DNA of 64,000 bases, from NCBI GenBank assembly GCA_030704615.1, contig CM060731.1, positions 14,072,001-14,136,000 on the forward strand. Reading direction: 5' to 3'. The notes below the pieces were generated by a model, which searched no databases, had not been told where the DNA came from, and saw nothing but the letters and a program-made list of their open reading frames with translations. Below are positions 60,795-64,000 of the stretch, piece after piece. Made by a program: the position numbers and the translations under genes. This stretch comes from Takakia lepidozioides (taxonomy: Eukaryota; Streptophyta; Takakiopsida; Takakiales; Takakiaceae). Position 1 is the first letter of the stretch, and every line of letters begins with the position of its first letter.

Positions 60795-61250
60795 TCAAGT
60801 GATTTCCCATCATCTGACCGGTGAATTGTTTCAATCCTCCATTGTGTGACAGGAGATTCCCTCACTTTGAAGATGATGAACATTCTTTGGGCGTTGATAC
60901 AAATCTGGCATTCAGTGAATTGTCTGACCTCATGCAGGCTTTCTCTTCAAGTGATTTCCCATCCTCTGCCCTGTGAATTGTTTCATTCCTCCATTGTGTG
61001 ACAGGAAATTTCCTCACTTTTAAGATGATGAACATTCTTTGGGCGGTGATATGAATCAGGCAATTGAGTGAACTGCTATACTGGGTCATCGTGCAGGCTT
61101 TCTTTCAAGTGATTTCCCATCATCTGCCATGTGAATTGTTTCATTCCTCCATTGTGTGACAGGAAATTTCCTCACTTTGAAGATGATGAACATTCTTTGG
61201 CTGTGGATACAAATCAGGCATTCAATGAACTGTTATACTGGGGTTGCGGG
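60795..61250 (+). repeat. Tandem repeat, three copies of about 155 bp
   Basis: Units begin at TCAAGTGATTTCCCATC (60795, 60947, 61105), giving periods of 152 and 158. Each contains GTGAATTGTTTCA, CCTCCATTGTGTGACAGGA and AAGATGATGAACATTCTTTG. The copies are about 85-95% alike by eye. No coding frame runs through all three. Confidence 0.85.
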
Positions 61251-61410
61251 TCATGTTGCTTGATAACTCTTGTAATCAACATACCCATGACAGTGTAAAC
61301 AACAGGAAACAAATCAGGCATTCAGTATGGACTGTTATAGTGGGGTTGGGGGTCGTGTTGCTTGATAACTCTTGCAATCAACACACCCACGACAGTGTAA
61401 ACAACAGGTG
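61225..61410 (+). repeat. Second tandem repeat, two copies of about 102 bp
   Basis: GTTGCTTGATAACTCTTG occurs at 61255 and 61357, followed in both copies by AATCAACA, ACCCA, GACAGTGTAAACAACAGG. It directly follows, and partly overlaps, the 155-bp repeat through CAAATCAGGCATTCA. Confidence 0.85.
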
Positions 61411-61619
61411 CGCATCCTCTAGAGACCAGGAACTGCAGCATGTACTGAAACTGGCCGTAACAGGGCTCGGCCATGGGTATGGAGGATTGTCGTGCACCTC
61501 TTACTGTATGTCTCCAGTTTGCCCGAGTGTACATACGATGTACCAAAGTATATTAGTATGCCTTGAAGTCCATCAACGGGGAGAGTCTTTATGAGTGAAA
61601 ATATATGCCGTAGTTTATG

Positions 61620-61846
61620 ATCTCACTTCGTAGTAGAAACTAGAGACTAGAGGTCATACTGTAAAACAAGTATCCATTTTCCTGACAAGAAGCTTCAGCA
61701 CATAGTTTCAAGAAACCAGGATTAGTCACCAGAGAATTTCAATCCTTTCACACCGTCCGTGATCTGCACATGCTTACACACGCCAAGCGAGACAACACCT
61801 TTTCGATTAATTCGCTGGGCAGTCTGCTCCACACCTCCTCCTCCAT
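61620..61846 (-). pseudogene. F-box gene remnant
   Basis: The frame from 61846 reads MEEEVWSRLPSELIEKVLSR, then LACVSMCRSRTV, a typical F-box helix pair. It then reads stop-KD-stop-NSLVTNPGFLKLC. Intact F-boxes have CKDWN at this point, so TGY and TGG codons have both become TGA. The frame then ends near 61640 and no kelch or LRR part follows. F-box proteins recruit substrates to SCF ubiquitin ligases; this copy would end inside the domain. Confidence 0.6.
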
Positions 61847-61972
61847 CCTCACGCTCTTCTGCAGACGTGCCCACAACTTCCACTGTGCCTCCATGGATTG
61901 ATTGATGTAACTGATGCAATGGTATGACAAGTTCTTCAGACAACATAGGTTTATAAGAGCCTGCTATCCAGC

Positions 61973-62494
61973 TCATGAGTAGGGACAAATGGTAAAGCTG
62001 GAAGCTCCAAAGCTCGAAATGGGTTCAAAGCACAGAGGGCGGCGCCCTCGCATGGCAGCCCACAGTGCATTCGCCTCGAGAATATTGACCAACCAGCTTG
62101 CGGTGCTTGTTGCTGCTGTAGCTCTGTCATTCCTCCACTCACAGGTGGGCCACCTTGGGGACTGCCCATGTACCAGACTTCGGACGGCCAGACTCCAAGG
62201 GCTCTCTTTTCCATACCAAGAAAGCGCTTGGGACCACTTTATTTGCTCAGAGAATATCAGAATCCTCAACGCAGGTGGAGCTAGGATTATTTTATTAGGT
62301 AGGTAGTACTTACCAAGAGGAGGAGCACTTTGTCTGTCTGAATTTTGACCTGACATGCATTGTACGTAGCTCTCAAATTTCCATACGTCTATGAAAATGG
62401 ATGAGGGAAAAGACAACAGACCCTCCTCGTAAATAATTTCGGTGTACTCGTCGGTGGAGTTGCCCAGAAAATACACAAGGCCCAAGGCCCACAC
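61973..62494 (-). other. Possible unrecognised exon upstream of the F-box remnant
   Basis: The minus-strand stretch from 62494 to about 62307 reads VWALGLVYFLGNSTDEYTEI and SSIFIDVWKFESYVQCM, then meets a good donor (CTTG|gtaagt). Composition suggests coding sequence, but no family is recognised. It lies on the 5' side of the F-box remnant. Confidence 0.25.
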
Positions 62495-62499
62495 AGCGT

Positions 62500-63630
62500 G
62501 TCTCGTCTAATAACTCTCAACGTATACTCTTTACGGCCTTGCACAATGTGAAGAGCTGGGTACCTGACTTATATAATGAAACATGCAGAAAGACCCAGGT
62601 ACATCAGAAGGCCTGCTCTGAAACTGGCCGGGCTCAATCATGCTCTCAGCAACAAAAAGGGGTGACTGGGTTCAGAGAGTACAAACGGAGATCTTACTGC
62701 TCTCTATTCATACCAAGAAAGAGTATCCTGTGCAACCTATCAGTGTTCAGATCAGTGCTCGTCTTACACACAGAAATACTAATTACAGGCATCAACGAAG
62801 TTGTCCAGAGAATGAATACATTAAAAAACTTCAGAAGCCTCGGTGCACAGCCCAGGTCCCAGGACCTGACACACGAGATATCGCTGCTCAGTTGCCCATC
62901 AGATCATAGGCTCTTCTCCCGACGAGCAGAAGATATCTAACCGTAGGTTGTATTGATGAATGATGCCAAAGGAACTTGACGGCTTTTCCGTTGCAAACCT
63001 CTGCAATGGCAGATAGCAGTTCCAGATCTCAATGAAAGCTTCAGAATAGTTTTGGGGAAGAATGCTCTTCCGTGATGCTCTTTGTATATGGCAACAAGAG
63101 ATCAACACATGTTATATATTATATCGAGCTCTGAAACTCGCTAAGTTTGTCCCAGCTTAGTGCCATGGTAAGCTGGAGCTACAGCACGAACTGCAGAGTC
63201 CAGACTACAGTAGTGAATATGAGCTCACTTAAGACAAACTCACTAACGACAACAAACTGCTCTGAGATCTGACCGAGGACAACTCACTAAACAACACTTG
63301 TCCCACTTCGGATACTCCTACGTATTGGGAAACTCACTAATCCTGACATGCTTAGACCTGTGACCTCACTAACCACCTTTGAGCTAATTATAGTTATTAT
63401 ACATGATGATGCTAACAACGGCAGTCGTAACGCGGTCGACTCACTAATCAATACTGTCCTTGACTTAATGATGGATGCTAATTATAATTAATCCATAAAT
63501 CAATTATCAAGTGCGTCATTATTAGTCTGTATTGTTTAAGCCTTGTCTCTGTCAGCAACAGTTCATCAGATGAACTAGGGTGGGCAGCTTAATGTAGACG
63601 GTGCTGCTGACAAGAGGAGGGATTGTCTGT
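62500..63630. other. Spacer with an ACTCACTAA-rich segment
   Basis: Five CTCACTAA words occur within 63238-63446, plus a related CTCACTTAA near 63224. No gene is recognised. Confidence 0.5.
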
Positions 63631-63633
63631 TGA

Positions 63634-63642
63634 TATAAAAAA
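63634..63642 (+). promoter_or_regulatory. TATA box of a gene leaving the window
   Basis: TATAAAAAA about 190 bases upstream of the start codon at 63826. A pyrimidine-rich leader follows. The assignment rests on the first exon just downstream. Confidence 0.45.
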
Positions 63643-63825
63643 TCTCCCCTTCCATAGCATTCTCTGCAGAGCACAGCTTTCCTCTCTTCCTCTTTCGACG
63701 GGGGTGTTTTCGGTGTCTTTAGTTTGCTCTTCAGTACATAGCGTTGGTTCAGGAGCGTGCTTTCTTTGGTGGGGTGGAGCTAGCTGCGTAGCAGACTGCA
63801 GTGGTAACTGGGTTGGACGAGCAAG

Positions 63826-63843
63826 ATGATGTCAGTCGATCAG
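63826..63843 (+). CDS. Possible first coding exon of another HMA-type gene (partial)
   Basis: ATGATGTCAGTCGATCAG encodes MMSVDQ and is followed by gtatgt, a good donor. HMA genes 1 and 2 also open with an 18-nt exon coding six residues (MLSMSE, MASMNE) before a phase-0 donor. No HMA sequence is inside the window, so family membership is a guess from exon size and pattern. Confidence 0.35.
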
Positions 63844-64000
63844 GTATGTGCAGTCCCATCATGCATCTGTAGTTGGGGGGTGTCCCAAAAACATGCGCGC
63901 AGGAGGGGGTTTCCTGCCCTTGTGCAAAGCTGGGAACGATCAGGTGTGGAGAAGTGTCTCGAGAGCTGGTTGGATTCTACACGACCGGTGTGAAGTGTCG

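Noticed and set aside
1-64000. CRISPR arrays, operons, bacterial-type promoters and ribosome binding sites
   Set aside because: Spliced genes, poly(A)-tailed retroelements and plant protein families show this is eukaryotic nuclear DNA; no regularly spaced direct repeats with unique spacers were seen.

Overview
This is a 64 kb window of plant nuclear DNA. Genes are split by GT-AG introns and sit far apart, with many decayed retrotransposons between and inside them. A seed-free land plant, most likely a fern, fits best. The evidence is an intronless PLS-type PPR gene ending in a full DYW domain, pogo/jerky-type DDE_1 transposases, non-LTR elements of several kinds, and a gene resembling RPGRIP1L, a ciliary transition-zone protein expected only in plants with swimming sperm. 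The species assignment is inference. Exon models were built by hand from splice signals, reading phase and paralogue comparison.

Layout: 0.5-1.9 kb (+), 3.8-6.1 kb (-) and 41.0-42.1 kb (-) hold three paralogous four-exon genes for small HMA (heavy-metal-associated) proteins with different low-complexity regions. A first exon of the same 18-base size starts at 63.83 kb (+) and runs off the window. 8.0-9.0 kb holds tRNA-derived SINE pieces. 9.53-17.48 kb is one dead L1-type LINE with a poly(A) end and a 9-bp candidate target duplication. 17.95-18.38 kb is a SINE split by a small inverted-repeat-like insertion. 18.4-21.2 kb holds two different dead DDE_1 transposase genes. 21.9-35.0 kb (-) is the RPGRIP1L-like gene, a long coiled coil followed by an RPGRIP1-type C-terminal C2 region, with LINE copies in its introns. 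36.6-37.8 kb (+) is a two-exon DUF3223 gene of the EMB514/DOMINO1 type. 38.4-39.66 kb is a RecQ helicase remnant.

44.2-44.9 kb is a probable MITE. 45.3-45.8 kb (-) is a PPR gene fragment. 46.5-51.67 kb (-) is a LINE split by a second non-LTR element on the + strand (47.04-50.50 kb) that encodes a reverse transcriptase with a C-terminal restriction-like endonuclease region. 52.77-55.07 kb (+) is a four-exon gene with two PDF motifs like those of the organellar ssDNA-binding OSB proteins. 55.5-57.8 kb (+) is the intact PPR-DYW gene. 57.8-63.6 kb holds tandem repeats, an F-box pseudogene and unassigned sequence.

The host genes do not form one pathway. Two of them (PDF/OSB-like and PPR-DYW) are adjacent, share a strand and probably both act on organellar nucleic acid. 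The HMA genes are a dispersed local paralogue set. The rest of the window is mostly a record of nested transposition: SINE tails matching the resident L1 tail, a LINE family ending in a small hairpin, and an endonuclease-type LINE cut by an RLE-type element.
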